Positions 36,264 through 44,700 of a stretch of DNA of 64,000 nucleotides are shown piece by piece. Location: NCBI GenBank assembly GCA_044222245.1, contig JBGANQ010000019.1, positions 62,001-126,000 on the forward strand, read 5' to 3'. The first letter of the stretch is position 1; every line of letters begins with the position of its first letter. The notes under the pieces were generated by a model. It had not been told where the DNA came from. It worked only from the letters and a program-made list of their open reading frames with translations, and ran no database searches. This DNA comes from CALFML01 sp044222245. Lineage in GTDB: Bacteria > Myxococcota_A > Polyangia > Palsa-1104 > JAEUJZ01. The position numbers were made by a program, and so were the translations under genes.

Positions 36264-37751
36264 ATGGCCGACACCGATCCGATCAAGCGGCGCTGGGCAG
36301 AGGACTCGCCGGAGGAACCGGCGGCCAAGCTCCTGTCCCAGGTGCTGCGGCCCACGCCATCGGCGACCCAGCTCATGCGGGTGCGGGCGCGGCTGGCCGA
36401 ATCGGTGCGCGCGGCGCCGGTCGCTCCGGTCTTTCTGCGCTGGTCGCTGGTGCAGGCGGCGTTCGTCCTTTCGGTGGGCCTGCTGGCCGGCGCGCTCGGC
36501 TACTCGCGGCTGCGTCCGGCGGCACCGCGGCTGACCGGGGGTACGGCGGTGGGTGCGCCGGCGCAGCTGGCGCTGCTCGGCCCGGGCCAGGTCATCCCCG
36601 GCAGCGGCAGTGTGCCGACCCGGCTCCTCGGGGGGGCGCTGCTCATCCGCACCACCGATGCGCCGACCATTATCGAGGAGGCCCAGGCGCGCCTCACGGT
36701 CCCGCTTCACGCCCTGGTCGAGGTGGTGAGCAGCCACGGGCGGCCGACCCTCATCGCCTCCTACTTCGGGCAGGCCGTGGTGCGGTGGGCGGGCCGGGAG
36801 CAGGAGGTGCTGCTCGCCGCCGGGAGCGCGGCGACTGCCGCCGGGCTGGTGGCGCTGCCCGCCGGGCGGCTGCAGCGGGTAGCGGCATGGCTGGCCCGCC
36901 TGGAGAGCCCCGGCAACCAGCCGCTACCGCCGCTTGGCGTCGAGGTGATGGCGGCCGGGGTGCGGGCCCTCGAGGCGCCAGCGACAGAGCCAGCCGCGCC
37001 GAGCGCAGCCGAGACGAGCCCGCCGGTGGAGAAGCCGCTCCCGCCCCGACCGGGGACGCCGCCGCTGCGCAGCGCAACCCAGACCGCCGCCGCGGGCGGA
37101 GCGCCTCCGCTGCCCGGCCGCGATCCCCGCTCGCGAGTCCCGACGCCCGCGACCCCCAAGCGCGCCGGGGTGCCGCCCGCGAAGCCCGCCCCGCCCACAA
37201 GCCCGGCGCTCGCCGATGCCAAGGGCGGCGAAGAGGCGATCCTGAAGGAGTCGCAGGCCCTGGGCGCCGCCATGGCCCGCCTGCGCCAGGCCCACGATCC
37301 GGCCGGGGCGCTGGCGCTGCTCGACTCCTACCGCCAGCAGTTTCCGCACGGCCTGCTGCAGCCGGAGGCGGAGCTTTTGCGCATCACCGCGCTGCTGGGG
37401 GTAGGCAAGCGCCGCGAGGCGCTGACCGCACTCGATCAGCACCCGCTGGCCGATGACACGCCGCGCGGCATGGAGCTCCGCGTCACCCGCGGCGAGCTGC
37501 GCGCCGCGGCCGGTCGCTGCGCCGAGTCGCTCGCCGACTTCACCGCCGCGATCGCGCAGGTCCAGGGCGAGCTCCTGGAGCGCGGGCTGTATGGCCGCAG
37601 CAGCTGCCGCGCCCAGCGTGGCGACGCCGCCGGCGCCCGCGCTGACCTGACCGAGTACCTGCGCCGCTTCCCAAGCGGTCGCTTCAGCGCCGCGGCGCGC
37701 CGCACCCTGAGCCTCCCCGAAGCTCCCAAGAGCGGCCCGCCGGCAAAGTAA
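36264..37751 (+). CDS. Membrane FecR-like/TPR protein, probable partner of the ECF sigma factor
   Basis: 495 residues from the ATG at 36264, with AGGGAAG before it; this start follows the sigma stop by one base. A cytoplasmic stretch (about 1-58) with a helical region that could bind sigma precedes a single membrane segment (about 59-80, VQAAFVLSVGLLAGALGY). Outside comes a FecR-like beta domain (about 100-200, ALLIRTTDAPTIIEEAQARLTVP), a long Pro/Ala linker (about 220-320) and TPR units (about 325-490, DPAGALALLDSYRQQFPHG, AEAELLRITALLGVGKRREAL). FecR proteins carry signals from the outer membrane to sigma factors. Lack of a zinc-binding HxxxCxxC motif means it is not a ZAS-type anti-sigma factor. 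Confidence 0.82.
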   Translation: MADTDPIKRRWAEDSPEEPAAKLLSQVLRPTPSATQLMRVRARLAESVRAAPVAPVFLRWSLVQAAFVLSVGLLAGALGYSRLRPAAPRLTGGTAVGAPAQLALLGPGQVIPGSGSVPTRLLGGALLIRTTDAPTIIEEAQARLTVPLHALVEVVSSHGRPTLIASYFGQAVVRWAGREQEVLLAAGSAATAAGLVALPAGRLQRVAAWLARLESPGNQPLPPLGVEVMAAGVRALEAPATEPAAPSAAETSPPVEKPLPPRPGTPPLRSATQTAAAGGAPPLPGRDPRSRVPTPATPKRAGVPPAKPAPPTSPALADAKGGEEAILKESQALGAAMARLRQAHDPAGALALLDSYRQQFPHGLLQPEAELLRITALLGVGKRREALTALDQHPLADDTPRGMELRVTRGELRAAAGRCAESLADFTAAIAQVQGELLERGLYGRSSCRAQRGDAAGARADLTEYLRRFPSGRFSAAARRTLSLPEAPKSGPPAK

Positions 37752-37795
37752 TATTCCTAAGCGCCGCCGGGTCGCTCAGCCCCACCCGACATTGC

Positions 37796-37834
37796 CAAAA
37801 TGACGCGCGCAGGACAGCTGCGCATGTCATTTTG
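37796..37834. terminator. Bidirectional hairpin terminator
   Basis: CAAAATGAC (37796-37804) and GTCATTTTG (37826-37834) are perfect complements, and inside them GCGCAG (37807-37812) pairs with CTGCGC (37818-37823) around a 5-nt loop. The A and T runs at the outer ends serve as U-tracts for both directions. It lies between convergent genes, 45 bp after one stop and 25 bp after the other. Confidence 0.85.
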
Positions 37835-37858
37835 CCCGCCCGCGATCAGCTGGCGCGG

Positions 37859-38680
37859 CTACTCGCCCAGGTACCAGCGGCGCTTCATTGCCGGACCTTC
37901 GGTGAGGCCGAACTGCTTCATCGCCCGCTCGCGCACGAGCTCCACTGCCTCCTGCGGCGAGTCGGTGATGATGATCCGCTCGACATCCGCCGGCTCAATC
38001 GTCCTGCCGCCGACCAGACCCTGGCGCATAAACTCGATAAGCGGCGTCCAGAACTTGACTCCCAACAGCACGACCGGGAAGTCCTTGATCTTGCCGGTCT
38101 GAATCAGCACGCTGACCTCGAAGATCTCATCCAGGGTACCAAGCCCCCCGGGCAGCGCGATGAAGGCGTAGGAGTACTTGACCAGCATCACCTTGCGGAC
38201 AAAAAAGTGGCGGAACTCGACAAAGCGATCGAGGTACGGGTTGGGCTTCTGCTCCCTGGGCAGGGTGATGTTGCAGCCGATGGACAGGCCGCCGGCCTCC
38301 CGCGCCCCGCGGTTGGTCGCCTCCATCAGCCCCGGGCCGCCGCCGGTCATCACCGTGAAGCCGGCCCGCGCCAGGCAGGCGCCGACCTGCTGCCCGAGCT
38401 CGTAGTACTGATGCTCGACGCCGTAGCGGGCAGAGCCGAAGACGGTCACGCACGGGCCGACGAAGTGGAGCTTGCGGAAGCCGTAGATGAACTCCAAAAA
38501 GATCCCAAGGGCCAGCCGCAGCTCGAAGGGTCGCGACCGCGGACCCTGCAAGAACTGCCGCGCCGGCAGTGGACCCGGGGTCTTGCCCCACTCCTTGGCA
38601 GGGTGCGCGGGGGCAGGCGCTGCGGATGCCTCATCTTGCGCCACGGAGGGCTCCAGTCTGCATTTTGGGCAATCTAGCAT
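37859..38680 (-). CDS. LOG-family protein (TIGR00730-type Rossmann fold)
   Basis: 273 residues. The family signatures GGGPGLMEATNRGA (about 124-137) and PGGLGTLDE (about 194-202) are both present. Proteins with these motifs cleave cytokinin riboside 5'-monophosphates or other nucleotide monophosphates, releasing ribose 5-phosphate; the Arg and Glu in these motifs are catalytic. An N-terminal extension of about 60 residues (MLDCPKCRLEP..., with CxxC) precedes the core, so this is one of the longer bacterial members. No ribosome site is evident before the ATG. It is divergent from aceK and convergent with the FecR/TPR gene. Physiological substrate unknown. Confidence 0.88.
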   Translation of the reverse strand: MLDCPKCRLEPSVAQDEASAAPAPAHPAKEWGKTPGPLPARQFLQGPRSRPFELRLALGIFLEFIYGFRKLHFVGPCVTVFGSARYGVEHQYYELGQQVGACLARAGFTVMTGGGPGLMEATNRGAREAGGLSIGCNITLPREQKPNPYLDRFVEFRHFFVRKVMLVKYSYAFIALPGGLGTLDEIFEVSVLIQTGKIKDFPVVLLGVKFWTPLIEFMRQGLVGGRTIEPADVERIIITDSPQEAVELVRERAMKQFGLTEGPAMKRRWYLGE

Positions 38681-38842
38681 GCAGCCGCGCCCAGGCCCGT
38701 GAATTCACGGCGGCCGCCGCCGCGCCAAGATTCTTAGGAGGGCCGCGCGGCCGCGGTGACGCGACCACCGACGAAAACTCCGCCGCGCGGCAAAAACCTG
38801 CGCCGGGTCGCTCCGGAGTCCCTAAAATAATGCCCACCCCGC

Positions 38843-40576
38843 ATGCCCGCGCAAATCGCCCAGACCATCCTCGACGGCTTCGACCTGCACTACTGGCTCT
38901 TCCGCGAGTACTCGGTGAAGGCCAAGGAGCACTTTGAGCGCGGCGAGTGGGCCGCGGCCTGGGAGACCAACCTCGCCCGCCTCGAGATGTACGATCGCCG
39001 CGTCGCCGAGACGGTCGAGGCGGTGCTCACGCAGTTCCCGCACGCCCGCACCGACGAGTCGGTGTGGAAGAAGGTCAAGCGCGTCTACATCAGCCTCCTA
39101 TACAACCACCTGCAGCCGGAGTGCGCCGAGACCTTCTACAACTCGGTCGCCTGCCGCGTCCTGTCGCGCGCCTACTACGACAACGCCTACATCTTCTTCC
39201 GGCCGGCGATCTCGACCGAGCACCTGGAGGGCAACGAGCCCACCTACAGGTGCTACTACCCAGCCTCCCTCGGCCTGCGCAACACCCTGTACTCGATCAT
39301 CGGCAGCTTCGGGCTGAGCAGTCCGTTTGAGAACCTGCGGCGCGACCTCGGCTTTGTCCTGCGGGCGATGCGCGAGCACCGCGGGCCGCACCTGGAGCTC
39401 GATCCGAACCTGCAGATCCAGGTCTTGAGCTCTCTTTTTTATCGCAACCACTCGGCCTACATCATCGGGCGCCTGATCAACGGGACCAGCGAGTATCCGT
39501 TCGCGGTGCCGATCCGCCGCACCCCGGCCGGCGAGCTGTATCTGGACGCGCTGGTCCTGCGGCCCGAGCACATCGCCACCCTGTTCAGCCTCGCCCGCGC
39601 CTACTTCATGGTCGAGATGGAGGTCCCCTCGGCCTACGTGGCGTTCCTGCGGGGCCTTATGCCGACCAAGCCGCGGGCCGAGCTTTACACCGCGGTCGGC
39701 CTGCACAAGCAGGGCAAGACCCTCTTTTATCGCGACCTGCAAGAGCACCTCAAGCACTCCACCGACAGCTTCATCATCGCCCCCGGCACCCGCGGCATGG
39801 TGATGATGGTGTTCACCCTGCCTTCCTTCCCTTATGTCTTCAAGCTCATCCGCGACAACTTCGATCCGCCCAAAGAGACCAGCATCGAGCAGGTCAAGGC
39901 CAAGTACCTGCTGGTCAAACACCACGACCGCGTCGGGCGGATGGCCGACACCCTGGAGTACTCGGACGTCGCGCTGCCGCTTTCCCGCTTCTCACCGGCG
40001 CTGCTCGCCGAGCTGCACCGGCTGACCGCCTCCAGCCTCGAGCTCGATGGCGACAAGCTGGTCATCCGGCACCTTTACATCGAGCGCCGCATGGTGCCGC
40101 TGGATGTGTACCTCAAGGACGCCGATGAGCAGCGGCTGCGCCACGGGGTGCAGGAGTTTGGCAACGCCATCCGCGAGCTCGCCGGGGCCAACATCTTTCC
40201 CGGCGACCTTTTGACCAAGAACTTCGGCGTCACCCGCTACGGCCGCGTAGTGTTCTACGACTACGATGAGATCTGCTACCTCACCGAGTGCAACTTCCGC
40301 CGCATCCCCGCCGCCCGCAGCTACGAAGACGAGATGGCCGCCGAGCCCTTTTACTCAGTGAGCCAAAACGACGTCTTCCCCGAGCAGTTTCCCACCTTCC
40401 TGTTTCCCCCCGGCCCGGCGCGCGAGGCGTTCCTGCGCTATCACGGGGATCTGGCCGATGTGAGCTTCTGGACCGGCATGCAGGCGCGGGTGCGCGCCGG
40501 GGCGCGCGACGAGGTCTTCCCCTATACAGCGCCCGTCCGCTTCCGCAACCGCTTCGCCAGCCGCCGGGTCCAGTAG
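38843..40576 (+). CDS. aceK: Isocitrate dehydrogenase kinase/phosphatase
   Basis: 577 residues, the usual AceK length. The protein aligns along its whole length with the family: N-terminal regulatory half (ILDGFDLHYWLFREYSVKAKEHFERGEW, YYPASLGLRNTLYSIIGSFGL) and the kinase/phosphatase half (PGTRGMVMMVFTLPSFPYVFKLIRDNF, LVIRHLYIERRMVPLD, NIFPGDLLTKNFGVTRYGRVVFYDYDEICYLTECNFR, where the Asp residues bind metal). AceK reversibly phosphorylates isocitrate dehydrogenase and so shifts carbon between the TCA cycle and the glyoxylate shunt during growth on acetate or fatty acids. No isocitrate lyase or malate synthase gene is in this window, so it is not in an ace operon here. No clear ribosome site; TAAAAT lies at 38823-38828. 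Confidence 0.97.
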   Translation: MPAQIAQTILDGFDLHYWLFREYSVKAKEHFERGEWAAAWETNLARLEMYDRRVAETVEAVLTQFPHARTDESVWKKVKRVYISLLYNHLQPECAETFYNSVACRVLSRAYYDNAYIFFRPAISTEHLEGNEPTYRCYYPASLGLRNTLYSIIGSFGLSSPFENLRRDLGFVLRAMREHRGPHLELDPNLQIQVLSSLFYRNHSAYIIGRLINGTSEYPFAVPIRRTPAGELYLDALVLRPEHIATLFSLARAYFMVEMEVPSAYVAFLRGLMPTKPRAELYTAVGLHKQGKTLFYRDLQEHLKHSTDSFIIAPGTRGMVMMVFTLPSFPYVFKLIRDNFDPPKETSIEQVKAKYLLVKHHDRVGRMADTLEYSDVALPLSRFSPALLAELHRLTASSLELDGDKLVIRHLYIERRMVPLDVYLKDADEQRLRHGVQEFGNAIRELAGANIFPGDLLTKNFGVTRYGRVVFYDYDEICYLTECNFRRIPAARSYEDEMAAEPFYSVSQNDVFPEQFPTFLFPPGPAREAFLRYHGDLADVSFWTGMQARVRAGARDEVFPYTAPVRFRNRFASRRVQ

Positions 40577-40589
40577 CGCGACCCGAGGC

Positions 40590-40611
40590 AGTCAGAGTCT
40601 GGTGGCTGACT
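40590..40611 (+). terminator. Weak stem-loop after aceK
   Basis: AGTCAG (40590-40595) and CTGACT (40606-40611) pair perfectly around a 10-nt loop, 13 bp after the aceK stop. No T-run. The rest of the 235-bp gap to 40811 shows no gene. Confidence 0.35.
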
Positions 40612-40811
40612 CGGTGGCCGAGCGCGCCGTCACCGCGCTGGCCGCTCCCTCCTCGCCGCAGTGCCGCGCCGGCCCCGCCACAGCGGCAGCCTCAACCATC
40701 CGATGATCGGCCTTTGGCCGCGCCCGTGCCGAATTGCCCCGGGGTACCCTTGCAAACGCCGGCTTTCCGCAGCACGATGAGCGCATCCTAGCTCAATCGC
40801 GGGAGGTATAA

Positions 40812-41735
40812 ATGCGCACCCATTTTATCGTTCAGTTGGCCCGCCTTGCCGCTGTCGGCGTGGTCGTCGCGGCTGGCTGCAGCCCGACGGAGCCGCCACC
40901 GGCCGTCGCACGGACCAGCAGCGCGATCACCTTCAACCTCGACACCTTCACAATCCCGTCGGGGAGCGAGGCCTTTGAGTGCTTCTACACCTCGGTGATA
41001 AGCGATGGCGAGTGGGCCGTGCCTTCTGCGTTCGGCACCCAGGCAGTGGGCGGCCACCACCTCACTGTGTACTACAATAACGGACCCGCCAAGCCGGAGG
41101 GGCACCTGCCCTGCACCGACGAGGAGATGTTGAACTGGCGGCTCGTGGCGGGGACCGGCGGCGAGGATACCAGCGGCGCCGAGGGCACCGTCACCCTTCC
41201 TGAAGGACTGTCGCTCAAGATACCCCAAGGGCGACAGATTGCCATCCAGGCCCACTACATCAATGCGACTCCCAAGGATGTCGTGGCCGACGATCACGTG
41301 ACCGTCAACCTGACTGACCCGACCAAGACCACCTATGCCAACTACCTGGTCGCCAACAACGTCGACTTCATGATTCCGCAGCAGACGCTCGACTATCACA
41401 CCGAGATGTCCTGCTCGGTGCCGCAGGATCTGCAGATCGTCGTCTACCTGGGTCATATGCACGAGCATGGCAAGCACTTCCAGCTCGCGCAGCTCGACGA
41501 GAAGGGCCAGGTCGCAAAGACGCTGTATGAGTACAACTGGGAGAACAACTACGTCTCCCATCCTCCGGTGACCAAGATGACGCGGGAGCAGCCGCTGCTG
41601 CTGAAAAAAGGGACCCGGCTGAAGGTCGCCTGCGACTTTGCCAACGACACCGCCAAGGCCCTGAGCTTCCCGCGGGAGATGTGCCTGGCCTTTATGTACT
41701 ACTACCCTGACGCGGGTGCCCTGGACTGTCTCTAA
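40812..41735 (+). CDS. Lipoprotein related to copper type II ascorbate-dependent monooxygenases
   Basis: 307 residues; GGGAGG precedes the ATG. Lipobox AAGC with Cys23. The sequence carries every copper ligand motif of the PHM/DBH fold in order: the His pair GGHHL (82-83) and QAHY (His148) for the first copper, LGHMHEHGKHF (His215, His217) and REMC (Met290) for the second. Two Cys pairs are likely (57/101 and others). Animal members hydroxylate peptidylglycine or dopamine using ascorbate and oxygen; bacterial lipoprotein forms are frequent in Myxococcota but their substrates are not known. It would act on the outer membrane or periplasmic face. Complete two-copper sites suggest an active enzyme rather than a binding relic. 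Confidence 0.88.
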   Translation: MRTHFIVQLARLAAVGVVVAAGCSPTEPPPAVARTSSAITFNLDTFTIPSGSEAFECFYTSVISDGEWAVPSAFGTQAVGGHHLTVYYNNGPAKPEGHLPCTDEEMLNWRLVAGTGGEDTSGAEGTVTLPEGLSLKIPQGRQIAIQAHYINATPKDVVADDHVTVNLTDPTKTTYANYLVANNVDFMIPQQTLDYHTEMSCSVPQDLQIVVYLGHMHEHGKHFQLAQLDEKGQVAKTLYEYNWENNYVSHPPVTKMTREQPLLLKKGTRLKVACDFANDTAKALSFPREMCLAFMYYYPDAGALDCL

Positions 41736-41757
41736 TGAGTCACGGCGGCGCTGCGGC

Positions 41758-44700
41758 CTAGCGTACCGGCGCCGCTGCCGGGCACAGGGACTTGACGTGC
41801 TCCCAGTCCGCCTGGTGGTGCAGGAGCTGGCAGGCAGCTTCGAGCAGCGCCAGCGCGGTCGCCGGGTAGACCTTGGCGCTGTGATCGCCGGGGTGGGCCA
41901 AAAGGAGGTGCTGGCCATCGGGGGAGAACTCGACGCTGGCGGCGTCGCGCAGGCGCAGGATGTGGACGATCTGGCCGGTCGCGAAGTCCCACACCCGCAG
42001 CGCTTGATCGGTGCTGAGCGCCGCCAGCAGGTGACCATCCCGCGAGAAGGTCAAGGCGCTCACCCCAGAGGGCGGCCCTTCGAGGATGCCCAGGTGGGTC
42101 CCTTTTTCGGGGTCGAGCAGGGTGGGATTGCGGCCGCCGATCGCCAGTACGCTGCCCACCGGCGAGTAGGCCACCGTGCCCGAGCGCCCGGCGCTGGCCG
42201 AGTTGGTCAACAGCAGCCGCCCGCTCTCGGTATCCCAGGTGCGCAGGTGCCCGAGCGCGTCAGCCGCCGCCAGCCGCTTGCCATCGGGGGAGAACACGAC
42301 CTTGAGGACCAGGGCGCCGTCGAGGCCAGCCGGGGAGCGCCACAGCTCCTCCTCGGTCCGCCAGCGCCACAGGCGCACCGTGGTGTCCTGGCCGCCGCTC
42401 GCCAGGAGCTCGCCATCGGGGGAAAACGCCACTCCCAGCACGCCGAGGGTGTGGCCGCGCAGCGTCTTGACGGCGCGCTTCTCACGCCAGTTCCAGATCC
42501 AGATCGCGCGATCCTTGCCGCCGGTCGCCACCGCCAGCAGCGAGCTGATGGGAGCGAACACCACGGCGGTCACCTCGTCGGGCAGCGACAGCGTCGCCAG
42601 GAGCCGTCCGCGCTGCGCGTCCCACACCCGCGCGGTGGCGTCGCGGCTGGCGGTGGCGATGTAGCCGCCATCGGCGGAGTACACGGCGCCCACGACCTCC
42701 TGCTCGTGACCGGCCAGGCGCAGCACATGCTGCCCGCCGTGCAGGTTCCACAGCCGGGCGCTGCCGTCGGCGCTGGCGCTGGCCAGGTGCCCGTCATCGC
42801 TGCCGAAGCTGACCGCCTCGATGCTGTCGCTGTGTCCGGCCAGGGTGTCGCGCAGCTTGCCGCTGCGGACGTCCCACAGGCGGATGACGCTCTGGCTGCC
42901 CGCAGAGGCCAGCCACCGGCTGTCGGGTGCGAAGGCGAGCTCGCTCACTGCCGTGGGATGGCCGACCAGGGTGGCGCGCAAGAGCCCCGGCTCGACGCCG
43001 GTGCGCGAGTCCCAGAGGCGGATCGTTGAGTCCCGGTCCGCAGTGGCCAGGAGCGTACTGTCCCAGCTGACCACCAAAGAGCTGATGCCGTGCGGCGACC
43101 GGATCACCCGGAAGCGGCTGTCCTTGGTGTCCCAGGCGTAGATCACCTCGCGCCCGGGGCTGGTCGCCAGGATCTGCTGGCCATCCGGGCTGTAGCCGAC
43201 CCGCAGCGGACCCGGCGCGGCGTACTCCTTGGGCAGCAGCAGGGTCGAGAGCAGCTCGGCGCTGGCTGCATCGTACAGGTTCACCACGCCATCGCTCTGG
43301 CCGACCACCAGGCGGCTGCCGTCGGGTGAGAACGGGCCGGGTTGGTTCATGCTGCTCTGCCCGGGCCAGCTGGCCAGGTGCTGGCCAGTCGCAGTGTCCC
43401 ATAAAGAGACGGCGGGCGCCGCCGGCTCGGCCGCCGACTCGGTGAGCACGAGCAGCCGCTTGCCGTCGGGCGAGAAGGCAGCGCCGACCGGCGCCTCTTC
43501 CAGCGTGAAGCGGTGCAGGAAGCGCAGGCTGGCCGACTCCCACAGCGCGACCGTCTTGTCCCCGCTGAGCGTCACCACCAGCTGGCCATCAGGGGAGTAC
43601 TTGGCGACGCACGGCGCTGGCGCGTGCGCCGCGACCATGCGCACAAGCGCCCCGCTGCGGACGTCCCACAGCCGCACCGTGCCGTCCCAGCCGGCGGTGA
43701 GAAGGACGGTGTCGCGCTCGGGCCCCAGGCCGTCGCTCTGCGGGGAGAAGCATGCCGAGCCCACGGTGCCGCGGTGGCCGCGCAGGGGTCGCGAGCGCCG
43801 CGCCGCCTGCACCGCCGCGGACAGACCGTCCAGCGCCTGCGGCTCGGGCACCGCGCCCATGCGGATGCGCTGCGCCGTCGCCTGGATCGCGGCGACGAGC
43901 GATGGGGCCTCGCGATCCGGCAGCTCGGCCAGGGCGCTGGCGAACGAGCCGAGCTCGATGAGCTGGGTGCGCTCCCGCTGCGCCATCTCCAGGTCGTTGC
44001 GCCGCCCCTGATCCAGGGCCCGCCGGCTGATCAGCACCCCCGCCAGCAGCAGCAAGAGCAAGAGCGCCCCGGCCAGCCGCCGGCCCCAGCGCTTCTTGCG
44101 CACCCGTCGCCACGAGGCGCGCAGGAACTGCGCCTCGATCTCGCTGGTCTTCTCTTCGCCCAGGCCGACCGCGCTCAGCTCGCGCAGCTGGCGCTCGCCC
44201 CACAGCGACTCGTCGTTATCGAAAAAGCGCCCCCACTCGGCCGCCGCGGCGCGCAGCCGCTCGCGCACCGCGCGCCGCTCGGCCTCGCTGCCCAGCCACT
44301 CCTTCAGGGTCTGCCAGCCGCTCACCAGCGCCTCGTGGGCGATCTCGTAGGCGGTGTCGCCCTCGCCTTCGCGGGCCACCAGCAGCCGGCCGCGCACCAG
44401 CGCCTCCAGGGCCGACACCTCGGCCGGATCCGGGAACACCTCGCCGAGCAGCTCGCGCCGACTGCGCCGCGCCCGCAGGCCGTCCGCGGTCACCAGGCGA
44501 AGAAACAGCCGCTTGGTGGCGCTGCGCTCGGCCGGCAGCAGCTCGGCCATCGTGCGGTCGGCGTGCCGCGACAGCGCCCCGGTGACGCCGCCCTTGCTGC
44601 GCAGCGAGGCGGCGGTGATCATGCGCGTCTGGGTGTCGCGCGCCTCCCACAGCTCGGCGAGCGTGAACTGCAAGAGCGGCAGCCCGCCGCCCTCGCGCAG

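Noticed and set aside
40713..40730. GG-N10-GC match (TTGGCCGCGCCCGTGCC) as a sigma-54 promoter before the PHM-like gene
   Set aside because: The -24 and -12 boxes are poor, the distance to the start is about 80 bp, and such matches are frequent in GC-rich DNA.
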